A stretch of DNA of 6,590 nucleotides. It comes from Methylovirgula sp. (GTDB lineage: Bacteria > Pseudomonadota > Alphaproteobacteria > Rhizobiales > Beijerinckiaceae). The stretch covers positions 1 through 6,590 of the forward strand of contig JANXSV010000353.1 in assembly GCA_025356505.1 (NCBI GenBank), written 5' to 3'. How positions within the stretch are numbered: position 1 is the first letter of the stretch; every line of letters starts with the position of its first letter. The notes beneath the pieces are model-generated. The model had not been told where the DNA came from. It did not search any database and worked only from the letters and a program-made list of their open reading frames with translations. Made by a program: the position numbers and the translations under genes. Positions 1-5,802 of the stretch are shown here, piece by piece.

Positions 1-1127
1 GAAATGTCTTTTCCCTCTTTGTTCAACCGCCCGAAAAGCTCGTTAATGATCCAGTTCGCGGCCAATTTGCCGTCTCGTCCCTTGGCGGCTTTTTCGAAGT
101 AGTCGGCTGATTCGCGCTCCGCCACCAACACGCCGGCATCGTAAGGCGATAGGCCGTAAGCCGCAATAAAGCGCGCCTTTTTTGCATCCGGAAGTTCCGG
201 AAGCTCAGACTTCAGGTTGTCGACAAACGCTTGCAAAAATTCCAGCGGCAAAAGATCCGGGTCTGGAAAATATCGATAGTCATGCGCCTCTTCTTTTGAA
301 CGCATTGAACGGGTTTCGCCCTTCACTGGGTCGTAAAGTCGCGTCTCTTGGTCGATCTTGCCGCCATCTTCGAGAATGCCGATTTGCCGCCGCGCTTCGA
401 CATCGATGGCCTGTCCGATAAAGCGGATGGAGTTCACGTTTTTAATTTCACACCGCGTCCCAAACGGCTCGCCAATCTTGTGAACAGAAACATTAACGTC
501 AGCACGCAGGCTGCCTTCATCCATATTCCCGTCGCAAGTGCCAAGATAGCGCATGATGGTACGGATTTTGGTGACATAAGCGCGTGCTTCGTCTGCAGAG
601 CGGATATCGGGCTTCGACACGATTTCCATAAGCGCAACACCGGAGCGGTTCAGATCAACAAAGCTCTCAGTCGCGCTCTGATCATGCAGGCTTTTCCCCG
701 CATCCTGCTCAAGGTGCAATCGCTCAATCCCGACGATAATCTGCTCCGTCGGCGTGACGTCGACAATTACCTCGCCCTCGCCGACGATCGGGCTTTTATA
801 TTGGCTGATCTGATAACCCTGGGGCAAATCAGGATAAAAGTAATTCTTGCGATCAAAACTGGATTTCAAATTGATCTGGGCTTTTAAGCCAAGTCCGGTG
901 CGGACAGCCTGGGCAACGCATTCTTCATTGATCACCGGCAGCATGCCCGGCATTGCGGCATCGACAAGCGACACGTGCGAGTTTTCAGATGCGCCATAAG
1001 CAGCGGAGGCCCCCGAAAAAAGCTTTGCCTTTGAGGTAACTTGCGCGTGTATCTCGAGTCCACACACAATTTCCCAATCGCCGGTAGCGCCACGGATCAG
1101 TTTCTTCGGGTCAATAACAACAGTCAT
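1..1127 (-). CDS. gatB: Aspartyl/glutamyl-tRNA amidotransferase subunit B, partial (C-terminus beyond window edge)
   Basis: GatB binds the misacylated Glu-tRNA(Gln) or Asp-tRNA(Asn), phosphorylates the side chain with ATP, and receives ammonia from GatA in the cytoplasmic GatCAB complex. The start ATG is at 1127. The frame stays open through 375 codons to the left edge; the family is usually about 480-500 residues, so only the C-terminal tail domain is cut. Visible family motifs are GLEIHAQV (residues 23-30), [12 protein letters not shown] (97-108), a LEQDAGK segment just after the middle of the cradle domain, and [14 protein letters not shown] (202-215). The last visible part ([15 protein letters not shown]) matches the start of the helical tail. 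I translated several stretches by hand and saw no frameshift. It begins 9 bases after the stop of a small membrane-protein gene, with only a weak AAGAG ahead, so it is probably read as the last part of that transcript. gatA does not directly precede it. Confidence 0.96.
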   Translation of the reverse strand, partial: MTVVIDPKKLIRGATGDWEIVCGLEIHAQVTSKAKLFSGASAAYGASENSHVSLVDAAMPGMLPVINEECVAQAVRTGLGLKAQINLKSSFDRKNYFYPDLPQGYQISQYKSPIVGEGEVIVDVTPTEQIIVGIERLHLEQDAGKSLHDQSATESFVDLNRSGVALMEIVSKPDIRSADEARAYVTKIRTIMRYLGTCDGNMDEGSLRADVNVSVHKIGEPFGTRCEIKNVNSIRFIGQAIDVEARRQIGILEDGGKIDQETRLYDPVKGETRSMRSKEEAHDYRYFPDPDLLPLEFLQAFVDNLKSELPELPDAKKARFIAAYGLSPYDAGVLVAERESADYFEKAAKGRDGKLAANWIINELFGRLNKEGKDI

Positions 1128-1136
1128 TTTAAGCTC

Positions 1137-1370
1137 TTAAGTCTTTGAGAATTTCAATATTTCGACAATCTTGCGTGAGGCCCACGCCGAGGCATATCCG
1201 GCAATCACGAATGCGCCTATTGCCAAGACTTCTGGCACTGGTCGCAATTCGGGATCATTTCGCAGTTTTTGTGCGATCATGAGGACTATCAATCCCAATG
1301 CCACCAGCCATAGCATCCACCGCAAAGCGGTCAATCCTGCAGAAAGTACCACCAAGGGTAACTGTCCCAT
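1137..1370 (-). CDS. Small hypothetical membrane protein, two predicted helices, between gatC and gatB
   Basis: This 77-residue protein is not one I recognise. It has two hydrophobic segments, roughly residues 13-34 (LTALRWMLWLVALGLIVLMI region) and 47-64 (EVLAIGAFVIAGYASAWA), joined by a short polar loop with charged and proline residues (KLRNDPELRPVPE). The tail is basic (SRKIVEILKFSKT). An inner-membrane hairpin with both ends on the same side is the simplest reading. Its stop lies 9 bases from the gatB ATG in the same direction, so it is probably co-transcribed with gatB. The ribosome binding site is weak, and the ATG overlaps a stop in another frame (TAATG). Coding status rests on the clear two-helix pattern and the tight spacing to gatB. 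The function is unknown. Confidence 0.6.
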   Translation of the reverse strand: MGQLPLVVLSAGLTALRWMLWLVALGLIVLMIAQKLRNDPELRPVPEVLAIGAFVIAGYASAWASRKIVEILKFSKT

Positions 1371-1511
1371 TAGAAGTTTCCCGCCGCCAAGTTAAATCGG
1401 GCCGTTCTGAGACACTGGAAAGCCTCTTCCAAGCTGCGCGTGGCGCTCAAAATAGTGCTCGGGCATACGAAGTTACCCTCCGCAGCGCGGCACCTCACCA
1501 CCGCCGGAGCA
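1371..1511 (-). other. gatC-to-membrane-protein gap; place where gatA would be expected; weak small ORFs
   Basis: These 141 bases lie where gatA (about 480 codons) often sits, and I see no amidase-signature coding sequence in any frame. Two short minus-strand frames exist. One is a 24-residue ORF from ATG 1466 to stop 1392 (begins MPEHYFERHAQ), with GGAGG ten bases ahead. The other is a 43-residue ORF from GTG 1501 to a TAA at 1372-1370 that overlaps the next ATG as TAATG. They overlap each other, so at most one is likely real. Neither resembles a family I know. The stretch could equally be a deletion scar or plain spacer. Confidence 0.3.
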
Positions 1512-1799
1512 TTATTCAACAACTTTGGGCACAACAAAAAAATGATCTTCGCGCGCTGGAGCGTTTTTCGTTACTTGATCGGCGATATCGCCGTCAGTCA
1601 CCACATCATGCCGCTTCTTCATTTGCATCGGCATCACCGAAGCCAGCGGGGCGACGCCTTCAACATCCACAGCAGATAGTTCTTCGACAAAGTCGAGCAT
1701 CGCATTTAGCTCGCCCTGCAACCTAGGAACTTCCGCGTCCGACACTGCAATTCTTGAAAGGCGTGCAATACGCCGTACTGTGGCTTGATCAACGGACAT
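1512..1799 (-). CDS. gatC: Aspartyl/glutamyl-tRNA amidotransferase subunit C
   Basis: GatC is the small belt-like subunit that wraps around and stabilises GatA against GatB in the amidotransferase that makes Gln-tRNA and Asn-tRNA. The ORF gives 95 residues, the normal full length. It starts [20 protein letters not shown] and has the family layout: an N-terminal helix with [10 protein letters not shown], a second helix ending [16 protein letters not shown] (41-55), an M-x-M-x-KRHD-V segment (57-67), and the tail NAP...FFVVPKVVE (79-95). The C-terminus is intact, so the missing gatA is not explained by a truncated gatC. It lies 68 bases after the ATP12 gene. That gap holds a hairpin and a poor promoter-like pair (TTGCGC at 1858-1853, TATAGC at 1834-1829, 18-base spacing). 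It could be transcribed from there or by read-through from the HAD-ATP12 pair. Confidence 0.95.
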   Translation of the reverse strand: MSVDQATVRRIARLSRIAVSDAEVPRLQGELNAMLDFVEELSAVDVEGVAPLASVMPMQMKKRHDVVTDGDIADQVTKNAPAREDHFFVVPKVVE

Positions 1800-1842
1800 G
1801 ACTTCCCCGAATGTAAATCCCCGCGCAGGCTATAACATCGCA

Positions 1843-1866
1843 GAGCCGCGCCGCGCAATGCGGCTC
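1843..1866 (-). other. GC-rich hairpin immediately after the ATP12 stop codon
   Basis: GAGCCGC and GCGGCTC form a perfect 7-bp stem with a 10-base loop, beginning one base after the TAA of the ATP12 gene. No T-run follows on the minus strand, so it is not a standard intrinsic terminator. It may be an mRNA 3'-end stabiliser or a weak pause site between ATP12 and gatC. Confidence 0.35.
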
Positions 1867-1867
1867 C

Positions 1868-2650
1868 TTAATTGAGGAGTAAAAATGCCGCAATTTCAAA
1901 GTCACGCTTTCGCAATCTGCGACGCTCCACGGCTTCATCATCGGCGCCCCAAACGCGCGCCTGGTAGTCCTCGTCGACATGCGCAGCAGCGAACGCGGCC
2001 TCGACGTCCAAATGCCGGTGCGCAACCGCTAACGCTATCAAAGCCGAACCGCTTAAAGTCGTTAAAACATTCAGGGCCGCAAGGTGGAGAGTATCCCCGA
2101 ATTTCTCAACCTCTGACTTTATTTTTGCCAATGAAGCCTCTGGCTGTGTCTTGTGCATCACGCCCGAAACAACGCAAAATTCTACGCCGAAGCGCGACTT
2201 TGCAAATGCCAGAACCGGATCCCATGCGTTCGCTTGCTCACGGATCAGAGCGTCCGGACGTTCTGCCCGGTAGCACACAAGATCAGAGCCGGAAAAGCGC
2301 ACGATTTCGGCGCGCACGGCCTCGACTTCCTGCGAAACTCCGTCGAGTGCAGAATTAATGAGCCGTGTCAGTGGCATTTTGAGCGGATTAACGACCTCTT
2401 CTTGAGCATTCCACTCTGCGGCCAAAGCCTGGGCAACGACATCATTGCGGACCGTCAGCATACGGCGCGCAGGGGTCTTCGCGGGGCGTCCGTCCAGCAA
2501 TAGAGAATAAGCTCCGTCAGAAAACGCCGTTTCAGCAGATTTATAAAAACGTTTTGGCCACTTTTTTTGTAAATCGCGTCGGGCCATAGCCACCGGGTCA
2601 ATATCTGCGCCATGGACAGGAAGTGAGCCGGAAATCAAATCGTCACGCAT
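1868..2650 (-). CDS. ATP12-family chaperone for F1 ATP synthase assembly
   Basis: ATP12 proteins hold the F1 alpha subunit before it joins the alpha/beta hexamer. The family is found in mitochondria and alphaproteobacteria and is the main clue to the lineage. The ORF is 260 residues, a usual bacterial length. Motifs seen are KRFYKSAE (33-40), LLDGRPAKTPAR (51-62), LAAEWNAQEE (76-85), MPLTRLINSALD (92-103), DLVCYRAERP (123-132) followed by a WDP at 143-145, and WGADDEA (234-240) near the C-terminus. The ATG at 2650 overlaps the TAA of the upstream HAD gene (TAATG) and has GGAG five bases ahead, which supports this start and translational coupling. An internal Met at residue 22 is a less likely alternative because the first 21 residues are not conserved in the family as I know it. 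Pairing with a HAD phosphatase gene is, to my recollection, common in alphaproteobacteria. Confidence 0.93.
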   Translation of the reverse strand: MRDDLISGSLPVHGADIDPVAMARRDLQKKWPKRFYKSAETAFSDGAYSLLLDGRPAKTPARRMLTVRNDVVAQALAAEWNAQEEVVNPLKMPLTRLINSALDGVSQEVEAVRAEIVRFSGSDLVCYRAERPDALIREQANAWDPVLAFAKSRFGVEFCVVSGVMHKTQPEASLAKIKSEVEKFGDTLHLAALNVLTTLSGSALIALAVAHRHLDVEAAFAAAHVDEDYQARVWGADDEAVERRRLRKRDFEIAAFLLLN

Positions 2651-3288
2651 TATCGCTCCAATGCCTTCAACAATGCTTCAAAATCATCTACGACTATATC
2701 GGCATGTCGAATGTCAGCGTGATCATGAAATCCCCATGTCACCGCAATACTGCTCACGCCTGCGGCTTGCGCCATATCCATGTCGAAACTCGTATCGCCG
2801 ACCATCACACAATTTGCCGCAGCCATGCCCGTATCTTTTAAAGCCTCCAAAATCATGCCCGGATGCGGCTTGGAAGGCGCGCTGTCAGCTGTTTGTATGG
2901 TTTGGAACAAGCCTTGCCAGCCATATTCCACGACCAGATGATCAACGCCGACGCGGTTTTTACCTGTAGCAATTCCCAATAGCGTACTTTTATTGCCGGC
3001 AAGCGCCCTTACGGCTTCATCGGCCCCGGCGTAAGGCATCGGCCCGCGCCCTTCGCTGAGCAATTGCCGCCATGCCGCCTTATAAGCTTCTGACAATTCT
3101 TCGACCGGCGCATCAGCACCGCACAAGCTTACAAACGTCTCCCGCAACGACAATCCCACCACCCCGAGCAGCGCCTGATCGGATGGAACCGGCAGGCCAA
3201 GCTTGCGAAAAGCGCGCCCTTGCGCCGCCACGATAATTTCGCCTGAATTTATCAACGTTCCATCAAGGTCAAACAATATCAATCTCAT
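2650..3288 (-). CDS. HAD-superfamily hydrolase, subfamily IA (phosphoglycolate phosphatase-like)
   Basis: This is a cytoplasmic Mg-dependent phosphatase with a Rossmann-like core and a helical cap. All four HAD motifs are visible when counted from ATG 3288 (212 residues). Motif I is FDLDGT (6-11) with nucleophile Asp7 and acid/base Asp9. Motif II is ATGK (107-110). Motif III is Lys140 in SKPHP. Motif IV is VGDTSFDM (163-170) with Asp165 and Asp169. The cap lies between motifs I and II (about 15-85). The layout fits the Gph/PGMB group, but the substrate cannot be read from sequence. The frame is open upstream to an ATG at 3357, but that start lies beyond the terminator stem and puts 23 non-family residues ahead of motif I, so 3288 is preferred although its ribosome binding site is weak. 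The gene is coupled to ATP12 by a TAATG overlap. TTGACT at 3323-3318 could be a -35 box, but no good -10 follows. Confidence 0.92.
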   Translation of the reverse strand: MRLILFDLDGTLINSGEIIVAAQGRAFRKLGLPVPSDQALLGVVGLSLRETFVSLCGADAPVEELSEAYKAAWRQLLSEGRGPMPYAGADEAVRALAGNKSTLLGIATGKNRVGVDHLVVEYGWQGLFQTIQTADSAPSKPHPGMILEALKDTGMAAANCVMVGDTSFDMDMAQAAGVSSIAVTWGFHDHADIRHADIVVDDFEALLKALER

Positions 3289-3324
3289 ACGGGCTTTTGG
3301 CTTTGAAACCGCCGCCAAGTCAAT

Positions 3325-3354
3325 AAAAAAGCCCCTGCAACTGTTGCAGGGGCT
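3325..3354 (-). terminator. Intrinsic terminator after the Arg/His/Met-rich peptide gene
   Basis: AGCCCCTGCA (minus strand) pairs with TGCAGGGGCT as a 10-bp perfect stem with a 5-base loop, and the minus strand continues into a run of six T. It lies about 20 bases after the stop of the small peptide gene ending at 3377 and separates it from the HAD gene. The promoter of the HAD-ATP12 pair must therefore lie in the 40 bases between it and the HAD start, or transcription depends on read-through. Confidence 0.9.
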
Positions 3355-3376
3355 CAAAAGATGCAGTCTCAGGAGA

Positions 3377-3565
3377 TTACATATTTTCCATCATGTGATG
3401 GCGGTGATGACGGTAATGCCAATGCCGCATGTGATGACGATGACGCATGTCCATCATGCGCTGATGCTTTCGATATTCGCGATTCGACGAACTGATAGCC
3501 GAAGCAGGGACAACTGCGAGTGCGGTTACGATGCCGATAAGCATGACGGAAAGAAAATTTTTCAT
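3377..3565 (-). CDS. Small exported Arg/His/Met-rich peptide (unrecognised family)
   Basis: This is a 62-residue preprotein. Residues 1-23 form a typical Sec signal peptide: MKN, a hydrophobic core LSVMLIGIVTALAVV, and an ASA cleavage site. The mature part of about 39 residues has 10 His, 7 Met and 8 Arg, with clusters such as RHRHHMRHWHYRHHRHHM (41-58) and an MMENM tail. There are no Cys. Such composition suggests binding of Cu, Ni, Zn or a similar ion in the periplasm, or binding to anionic surfaces; this is inference and I do not know the family. The start at 3565 has GAGGAG six bases ahead. The frame is open upstream to 3691, but the longer form would bury the signal peptide. It has a 167-base upstream region after the previous terminator and its own downstream terminator, so it looks monocistronic. 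A TTCATG-16-TATATG pair upstream is a weak promoter candidate. Confidence 0.78.
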   Translation of the reverse strand: MKNFLSVMLIGIVTALAVVPASAISSSNREYRKHQRMMDMRHRHHMRHWHYRHHRHHMMENM

Positions 3566-3732
3566 TGTGGGCTCCTCAAAACCATTTTTGAAATAAGGAA
3601 GGCAAATAAAATGTGCTTCAATCACACATATATTTCTGACTAAACCTTCATGAAACAAACGCACTTGCGAAGATTTGGTTCCATACTTCAATTCTTCAAA
3701 TCAAAAAATTTTTCTCAGAGTACTATAATAAT

Positions 3733-3764
3733 AAAAAAAGCCCCCGCAGCTACCCGCGAAGGCT
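3733..3764 (-). terminator. Intrinsic terminator after the Met/His/Lys repeat peptide gene
   Basis: On the minus strand AGCCTTCGC pairs with GCGGGGGCT (9 bp including two G-U pairs), with an 8-base loop, followed by seven T and then AT-rich sequence. It starts 22 bases after the stop codon ending at 3787. Orientation fits the end of the transcript carrying the KHHM-repeat gene. Confidence 0.85.
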
Positions 3765-3786
3765 GGAATACATCACACAGTTAAGA

Positions 3787-3978
3787 TTACATTTTGTGCA
3801 TCATGTGATGTTTCATATGATGTTTCATATGATGCTTCATGTGATGCATCTTATGCTTCATGTGATGCTTCATATGATGTTTCATCATCGCCGCACTGGC
3901 CGGAGCGGTCGCGACAAGCACAGGAACGGCAGCAAACGCCGCAACCAAAACCGCGGCCAAAATTTTGCTCTTCATCAT
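3787..3978 (-). CDS. Exported Met/His/Lys-only repeat peptide (unrecognised family)
   Basis: The preprotein is 63 residues from the first of two adjacent ATGs (62 from 3975). Residues 1-29 are a clear Sec signal peptide: MMKSK, then an Ala/Val-rich core, then APASA with cleavage at or just after ASA. After the last Ala, residues 31-63 contain only three amino acids: 14 His, 11 Met and 8 Lys. They are arranged as near-perfect KHHM repeats (copies beginning at 33, 37, 48, 52 and 56), interrupted by KHKMHHM. No other residue and no Cys occurs. His/Met pairs of this kind bind Cu(I), Cu(II) or Ni(II) in known metal-handling proteins, so a periplasmic metal sponge is the simplest guess; a polycationic surface-active peptide is another. 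GGAGG lies 5 bases before the first ATG and 8 before the second. The frame is open upstream to 4092, but a start there would not give an N-terminal signal. A terminator follows. Confidence 0.8.
   Translation of the reverse strand: MMKSKILAAVLVAAFAAVPVLVATAPASAAMMKHHMKHHMKHKMHHMKHHMKHHMKHHMMHKM
3795..3882. repeat. Degenerate 12-base tandem repeat encoding KHHM units
   Basis: The 3' half of the Met/His/Lys gene consists of about seven degenerate 12-base units of the type ATG-AAR-CAY-CAY, one disturbed by an AAG-ATG insertion or change. Units differ at synonymous third positions (AAA/AAG, CAT/CAC), so the array is not a fresh slippage product. Unit number could still vary between strains. Confidence 0.8.
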
Positions 3979-4006
3979 AACATCCTCCAGCATATTTTCA
4001 GGCAAC

Positions 4007-4022
4007 CAGCGGTCATCCGCTG
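4007..4022 (-). other. Small hairpin in the leader of the Met/His/Lys peptide gene
   Basis: CAGCGG and CCGCTG form a 6-bp stem with a 4-base loop, ending 28 bases before the first ATG of the peptide gene. It lies in the 151-base gap after the Gly/His-rich gene. There is no T-run. It may be a leader structure or chance. Confidence 0.25.
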
Positions 4023-4129
4023 TTTCAGCCATTTGCGTAAGCTGGCCCCCTGAACATGAACAGTGCATTAATGAAAAAAGCACCTGAAACAATTCCCGTT
4101 GTCACTCGCAACTTCGTGAACGCAGTGAT

Positions 4130-4351
4130 TTACGGATGGTCTGTCGAGCATGTCCCTGCCTTCAAGGCTTCAGGCCGACAATAATGATTAAGAGATTTTG
4201 GTCCGTGCCCGCCGTGCATATGCCCGTGATTTTTGCCATGCATGCCACGGTGACCGCCATGGCGGCCCTTACCGCGCGCGTCCGCAGGCGACGTCATCAA
4301 CACCAATGCAACAAAAACCGCCGTAAGGGCCGGGGCAAAAAAACTGCGCAT
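4130..4351 (-). CDS. Small exported Gly/His-rich protein with C-terminal Cys pair (unrecognised family)
   Basis: This is a 73-residue preprotein. Residues 1-25 look like a Sec signal peptide (MRS, core FFAPALTAVFVALVLM, then SPADA). Residues 26-50 are rich in Gly, His, Lys and Arg (for example HGGHRGMHGKNHGHMHGGHG) with 7 His. The tail (51-73) is different: PKSLNHYCRPEALKAGTCST with Cys58 and Cys68, which could form a disulfide in the periplasm or join the His residues in metal binding. Three in-frame ATGs lie close together (4363, 4357, 4351). The last is chosen because GGAG sits 6 bases ahead and it puts Arg just before the hydrophobic core. It begins 69 bases after the cupin stop with no clear terminator between, so it may be the distal part of the crcB-rluC-cupin transcript, and it may also run on into the Met/His/Lys gene. 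Confidence 0.75.
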   Translation of the reverse strand: MRSFFAPALTAVFVALVLMTSPADARGKGRHGGHRGMHGKNHGHMHGGHGPKSLNHYCRPEALKAGTCSTDHP

Positions 4352-4384
4352 AGTCATCTCCATTTCAGAGTTTCAACTTAAATC

Positions 4385-4431
4385 AGCAAGCTGAACCTCA
4401 CATGAAGGAACAGAACCTCCTCAAGCTTGCT
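4385..4431. repeat. Inverted repeat overlapping the cupin stop codon
   Basis: AGCAAGCT (4385-4392) and AGCTTGCT (4424-4431) are perfect 8-base inverted copies separated by 31 bases. The distal copy covers the end of the cupin gene. No T-run follows on either strand, so termination is not supported; it may be a processing or pause hairpin before the Gly/His-rich gene, or chance. Confidence 0.3.
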
Positions 4432-4726
4432 TTTTAAGCTCAACCTCGATGAAGGCATATTCAAAATCATTGACGTTAATAACGTCGTGTTCGACGCCTT
4501 CTAGCCTATTGTAAGGAACTCCGCGCTTGCATTCGGCCACTTTGTACTCGCCCCCCGGAAGTTCGAGCCCAAGCTTGCCGTCCATCAAAGGTACCACAGC
4601 GTAGTCGTACTCGTGACGATGCCAGCCAGTAGCTGCGCCGGGCGCAAAACGCCATTCCATCACACGGGTTACGGCATCCTCATGGAGAACGGTGCCTTTA
4701 GCCAATTGGCGACAAATACGGCTCAT
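4421..4726 (-). CDS. Single-domain cupin protein
   Basis: This 101-residue cupin is close to the minimal size of the beta-barrel. Cupin motif 1 is visible as GAATGWHRHEYDYAVVPLMDG (30-50) with His36 and His38, and Glu39 or Asp41 as possible further ligands. Motif 2 is GVPYNRLEGVEHDVINVND (69-87) with His80. A mononuclear metal site is therefore plausible. The WHRHEYDY segment resembles small alphaproteobacterial cupins, some annotated near beta-alanine degradation (BauB-like), but substrate and role cannot be assigned. The ATG overlaps the TAA of the pseudouridine synthase gene as TAATG, with GGAGG four bases ahead, so translation is probably coupled. It is the last clearly housekeeping-type gene before the small exported peptides. 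Confidence 0.88.
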   Translation of the reverse strand: MSRICRQLAKGTVLHEDAVTRVMEWRFAPGAATGWHRHEYDYAVVPLMDGKLGLELPGGEYKVAECKRGVPYNRLEGVEHDVINVNDFEYAFIEVELKKQA

Positions 4727-5802
4727 TATTCCTCCGGCGCGTCCATAATTGGATCGTAACTTTTTGCGTCGAACCCGAGCATATCCCAGCTCTTCGCCAT
4801 ATGCGGCGGCAGCGGAGCCGTGACATCAATCATCCCTCCCTTCGGGTGAGGCAAAATCAGCCTGCGAGCCAAAAGGTGCAGTTTGTTGTCCATGCCGTCC
4901 GGGATCATCTGCAACGGATCCGTACGCCGGGGATCTGTCTTCGCCAACAGGCCATATTTAGGATCGCCGATGATGGGATTGCCAATAGCTTCGGCATGCG
5001 CACGCAGTTGATGAGTGCGTCCGGTAATCGGTTTCATCGACAGCCAAGCGACTCTTTGTGCAGCCTTTTCAACAAGCGTGTAATAAGTCACCGAATGTTG
5101 GGCATCTTCATCGCCGTGCTTGGCGACGCGCATACGTTCAAAGCCAAGTTCCCCGGCAGCATTACGACCCCCCTGAGATTTCGGGCGATGTTCACCGCGC
5201 TCAAGTCCCATACCTTCACCCTTGGCCAGAAAAAGTGAGATACGCCCCTGTGGGGGCTTGGGCACGCCGCGCACCAGAGCCCAATAAATCTTCTTAGTTT
5301 GGCGGGCACGAAACGCCTCGCCTAAGTCGGCCGCCATCTTGCGGGTTTTTGCGATCAACAATACGCCAGCTGTGTCCTTGTCGAGGCGATGCACCAGCTT
5401 TGGCCTCTCGCCATTTTTATTGGGCATTGATTCGAGCATACCGTCGATATGATGCAATGTTCCGGAACCGCCCTGCACTGCCAGACCGAACGGCTTATTA
5501 AGGACCATCAACCCAGCATCTTCAAACAGTAGCATATCCTTCAATGCGCGCGCGTCTGCCTCATTTGGCCCGGAACGAACATTGACATTGGTCGGAACGA
5601 GGTCCAGCGGCGGAACACGCACCACCTGCCCCGAGACGAGTCGCGTATTGCCCTCAACGCGCTTGCCTGAAACCCTCACTTCGCCTTTTCGGCAGATTTT
5701 ATTGAGGTGGGACAAAGAAAGACTTGGAACGCGGCGCTTGAACCAACGGTCAAGACGCATGCCGTCCTCGTCTTCTGTGACAGTAAAATTTTCCACGCTC
5801 AC
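4726..5802 (-). CDS. rluC: RluA-family 23S rRNA pseudouridine synthase (RluC-like)
   Basis: The enzyme isomerises specific uridines in 23S rRNA to pseudouridine. From the GTG at 5802 it has 358 residues. An S4 RNA-binding domain spans about residues 14-65 (MRLDRWFKRRVPSLSLSHLN, then KGEVRVSGKRV). The catalytic domain has LNKPFGLAVQGG (101-112), the active-site motif HRLDKDTAG (138-146) with catalytic Asp141, KIYWALVRG (171-179) and GRTHQLRAH (261-269). S4 plus this domain fits RluC/RluD; the exact target uridines are not shown by sequence. The GTG start overlaps the crcB stop as GTGA and has GAGG 8 bases ahead. The frame is open upstream to an ATG at 5868, but that start would overlap crcB by 70 bases and has no comparable support. 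E. coli RluC has about 320 residues; extra length here is a charged, Gly-rich segment around 195-235 and an extended tail. Confidence 0.92.
   Translation of the reverse strand: MSVENFTVTEDEDGMRLDRWFKRRVPSLSLSHLNKICRKGEVRVSGKRVEGNTRLVSGQVVRVPPLDLVPTNVNVRSGPNEADARALKDMLLFEDAGLMVLNKPFGLAVQGGSGTLHHIDGMLESMPNKNGERPKLVHRLDKDTAGVLLIAKTRKMAADLGEAFRARQTKKIYWALVRGVPKPPQGRISLFLAKGEGMGLERGEHRPKSQGGRNAAGELGFERMRVAKHGDEDAQHSVTYYTLVEKAAQRVAWLSMKPITGRTHQLRAHAEAIGNPIIGDPKYGLLAKTDPRRTDPLQMIPDGMDNKLHLLARRLILPHPKGGMIDVTAPLPPHMAKSWDMLGFDAKSYDPIMDAPEE

Noticed and set aside
348..887. 179-residue plus-strand ORF
   Set aside because: Lies fully antisense to gatB, whose motifs are unmistakable on the minus strand.
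1298..1726. 142-residue plus-strand ORF across the gatC region
   Set aside because: Covers gatC and the small membrane gene antisense; composition is that of a shadow frame with no recognisable motif.
3795..3882. Possible CRISPR array or satellite
   Set aside because: Units are 12 bases, contiguous, without spacers, and keep a reading frame with synonymous variation; they are coding repeats.
3796..4053. Plus-strand ORF rich in Met, His and Phe opposite the KHHM gene
   Set aside because: It is the reverse-complement shadow of the repeat (CATCAT/ATGATG reads as Met/His on both strands). It has no signal peptide or good ribosome binding site, and terminators fit the minus-strand gene.
3979..4092. 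38-residue N-terminal extension of the KHHM gene
   Set aside because: Would place polar sequence before the signal peptide; GGAGG sits directly before the ATG pair at 3978/3975.
4093..4129. Terminator after the Gly/His-rich gene
   Set aside because: A bulged TCACT/AGTGA stem is present but the nearest T-run is more than 20 bases further on, so termination is not supported.
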